Source: Bacillus sp. JCM 19034
GTDB taxonomy: Bacteria; Bacillota; Bacilli; Bacillales; Bacillaceae_D
DNA: 45,290 nt
NCBI RefSeq assembly: GCF_001310635.1
Contig: NZ_BAXR01000024.1
Coordinates: 1 to 45,290 of the forward strand
Direction of reading: 5' to 3'
Below the pieces are notes generated by a model. It worked only from the letters and a program-made list of their open reading frames with translations, searched no databases and was not told the DNA's origin. This document shows positions 44,091-45,290 of this stretch, in pieces; the first letter of the stretch is position 1, and every line of letters begins with the position of its first letter. A program made the position numbers and the translations under genes.

Positions 44091-44223
44091 GATTGGGAAG
44101 GCAATTGGTGCGCCATCAGCTTGGCTGGTTCTAGTGGGTTCGATTCCCACCCCGAATTTGATGTGATTGATTATTAAATTCGAGGGTGGAACGGGCTTCT
44201 ACCCTCTACAGGGAGGGTTTTTT
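44091..44223 (+). ncRNA. tRNA-like leader with nested hairpins (candidate RNA switch)
   Basis: Bases 44091-44157 follow tRNA geometry: acceptor GATTGGG/CCCGAAT (6 of 7 pairs, two wobble), AA, D-arm GGC-AATTGGTGC-GCC, a reduced anticodon arm CAGC-TTG-GCTG, and a canonical T-arm GTGGG-TTCGATT-CCCAC (44134-44150). No CCA. Then three competing hairpins: H2 44147-44159 with 44176-44189 (13 pairs, one bulge); H3 44182-44191 with 44197-44206 (10 pairs); H4 44201-44206 with 44213-44218, followed by six T. H4 is a terminator whose 3' arm holds the Shine-Dalgarno GGGAGGG of the GNAT gene. tRNA fold excludes H2, H2 excludes H3, H3 excludes H4. Confidence 0.6.
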
Positions 44224-44224
44224 G

Positions 44225-44773
44225 ATGATTTTAAAGCAAAGAGATGTTGCTGAATGTCATGTACTATTTGAATTGTTAACTGATCCAGCCGTTTATCCAT
44301 ATGTAAGAGAGAAAGCCCAGTCATATGATGAATACGTCTTTTTAACGAAACAAATGATCGAAGCTGAGGAACGCGGAGAATTAATTTCTAGAACAATCGT
44401 TGATGAATGGGGTTCCCCTATCGGCACGATCACTTTATATGATATCGACGATCACACTGGCTTCTTAGGAACCTGGCTCGGCACACCGTATTTTGGACGC
44501 GGGTACAATAAACAGGCAAAGGATGCCTTCTTCCAGGAGTTATTTTTTAATTACGATATTCAAACTGTTTTTATGCGGATTCGTAAGCATAATGATCGTT
44601 CTTATAACGCAGCATTAAAGTTACCTTACTGTACGCTCGCGAACGATTTACGCCCAGATATTTACACAGCTTTGAATCAAAAAGGTGACTATAACTTATT
44701 TCAAATTGAAAAGGACCTATACTATTTGCATTTCATGAGATCAACTCCATCAATCGAAAGGAAAGAAGCATAA
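44225..44773 (+). CDS. GNAT family N-acetyltransferase with RNA-switch leader
   Basis: A 182-residue acetyltransferase of the Acetyltransf_3 type: N-terminus LKQRDVAECHVLFELLTDPAVY cut as usual, GSPIGTITLYDIDD, a loop LGTPYFGRGYNKQAKDAFF (G-R-G-Y-N acetyl-CoA binding) and TVFMRIRKHNDRSYNAALKL. The real start is ATG 44225, 7 bases after GGGAGGG; a longer in-frame GTG form would run through the leader hairpins. It sits between yfhF and yfhE, where B. subtilis has no such gene. Target unknown. The leader implies control by terminator/ribosome-site access, possibly by a tRNA-binding factor or translation stress. Confidence 0.8.
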   Translation: MILKQRDVAECHVLFELLTDPAVYPYVREKAQSYDEYVFLTKQMIEAEERGELISRTIVDEWGSPIGTITLYDIDDHTGFLGTWLGTPYFGRGYNKQAKDAFFQELFFNYDIQTVFMRIRKHNDRSYNAALKLPYCTLANDLRPDIYTALNQKGDYNLFQIEKDLYYLHFMRSTPSIERKEA

Positions 44774-44792
44774 GACATCTTTTTTTCAAATC

Positions 44793-44848
44793 AGCACTGG
44801 CTTCCACGTTCCCCCATGGGATAAGCGTGTTGAGCCAGTGCTTTATTT
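44793..44848 (+). terminator. GNAT gene terminator
   Basis: AGCACTGGCT and AGCCAGTGCT are perfect 10-bp arms with an inner ACG/CGT pair, followed by TTATTTAT. The next gene, yfhE, starts 72 bases on. Confidence 0.8.
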
Positions 44849-44919
44849 ATATTCTATAAGAAGCATGAAAAACCACTAACCTGTCTATCCTAATACTACC
44901 CTGTAATGAAAGTGGTGAC

Positions 44920-45036
44920 ATGATGGAAAACAAAAAACGCCGAACTCAAGATGATGCAAAAAAACAATTACGAAAAGCACAAGAAGTGAACTATGGTCAT
45001 GAATTTAGAGCAGCCGACCGTGCCGCGAGAAGATAA
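44920..45036 (+). CDS. yfhE: YfhE family small protein
   Basis: A 38-residue (or 37, from the second ATG at 44923) basic protein: ENKKRRTQDDAKKQLRKAQE then VNYGHEFRAADRAARR. The pattern K-x-Q-E-V-x-Y-x-x-E-F-x-x-A-D-R-A is that of YfhE. Its role is unknown; position after yfhF is as in B. subtilis. Too short for standard gene finders. Confidence 0.75.
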   Translation: MMENKKRRTQDDAKKQLRKAQEVNYGHEFRAADRAARR

Positions 45037-45041
45037 TATTA

Positions 45042-45080
45042 AGAAGTAGCACTGTGAGGAGCGAAGCCAGTGCTGCTTCT
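45042..45080 (+). terminator. yfhE terminator
   Basis: AGAAG-T-AGCACTG and CAGTGCT-G-CTTCT form a nearly perfect stem with the loop TGAGGAGCGAAGC, 5 bases after the yfhE stop. Confidence 0.7.
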
Positions 45081-45157
45081 ACTTAATAAGTACGGATTCT
45101 AATCTAGAAAGCCACATTGTTGTGCGACTGTGGATGACAAGTCTACTTTGGTCATCC

Positions 45158-45290
45158 GTAGATGCATTTTTACGCAATTTTTCTTCCGGGTCCTACACCT
45201 ATTCGCCCGTAGATACATTTTTACGCAATTTTTCTTCCGGGTCCTACACCTATTCGCCCGTAGATACATTTTCACGCAATTTCTTCCCAA
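45158..45290. repeat. 51-bp tandem repeat running off the edge
   Basis: Three direct units begin at 45158, 45209 and 45260; the last is cut by the window. Units 1 and 2 differ at one base. Each contains CGGG..CCCG, able to form a small hairpin, and TTTTTCTTCC. 51 is a multiple of three, so the minus strand has an open frame of 17-residue repeats (KNCVKMYLRANRCRTRK), but no ribosome site or sensible start is seen; I read it as a non-coding minisatellite. Confidence 0.75.

Noticed and set aside
44091..44160. Functional tRNA gene
   Set aside because: The anticodon arm is reduced to a 3-base loop, the acceptor has a mismatch and there is no CCA. The downstream hairpins explain it better as a leader element.
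44176..44223. T-box riboswitch
   Set aside because: AGGGTGG looks like the start of a T-box, but the following ACCGCG is absent, the hairpin has no 7-nt bulge and no stem I motifs are found upstream.
45158..45290. CRISPR array
   Set aside because: Units abut directly without unique spacers and the period is 51 bp, so it is a tandem repeat.
45099..45290. Minus-strand repeat protein
   Set aside because: The frame is open only because the repeat period is a multiple of three; no ribosome site and a very odd Cys/Arg/Lys composition.

Overview
The window is low-GC Firmicute DNA from a spore-forming Bacillaceae species (Bacillus or a close, possibly alkaliphilic, relative). The evidence is two small acid-soluble spore protein genes (sspE, sspK), an Sda-type sporulation inhibitor, AGGAGG-type ribosome binding sites with frequent GTG/TTG starts, and a gene order that mirrors the Bacillus subtilis yfhE-to-ygxA region read backwards.

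Layout. (1) 1-6.4 kb, conserved: tandem rRNA-operon promoters firing out of the left edge, then ygxA, ygzB, perR with a PerR box, a c-di-AMP-receptor-like gene, bcp, a small potassium channel, an sda-like gene, hemL (gsaB) and ygaE. (2) 6.4-32.9 kb, accessory: about 26 kb inserted between ygaE and ygaD, which are neighbours in B. subtilis. It holds mostly single unrelated genes, nearly all on the minus strand: nucleotidyltransferase, methyltransferases, YmaF, a PAS sensor kinase, DUF2935, VOC, GNATs, a GGDEF-EAL protein, an ACT protein, HD hydrolase, histidine phosphatase, two ECF sigma/anti-sigma pairs and PaiB. A BCCT transporter and an aroA/LysR divergent pair are also present. Between them lie gene relics (TetR, NUDIX, methyltransferase, aminoglycoside-phosphotransferase-like, VOC, GyrI-like, IS110) and a recurrent hairpin whose upstream core on the minus strand is AACAAACGGG. 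(3) 33-45.3 kb, conserved: ygaD, ygaC, sspE, fabL, yfhS, an SDR, mutY, yfhP, yfhJ, sspK, a YpzG-like gene, yfhH, recX, yfhF, a GNAT gene and yfhE, ending in a 51-bp tandem repeat that runs off the edge.

Functional themes are peroxide stress (PerR, Bcp), haem synthesis (HemL), spore formation (Sda, SspE, SspK, possible coat protein), DNA repair (MutY, RecX), fatty-acid synthesis (FabL), second messengers (c-di-AMP, c-di-GMP) and envelope sensing (ECF pairs).

Two cautions and one highlight. At least 15 single-base frame breaks, mostly missing bases, hit both housekeeping and accessory genes, so many 'broken' genes are probably sequence errors; I give them as one gene. True relics are marked as pseudogenes. 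The most interesting signal is the leader of the GNAT gene at 44225: a tRNA-like fold followed by three mutually exclusive hairpins, the last combining a terminator with the ribosome binding site, which looks like an undescribed RNA switch.
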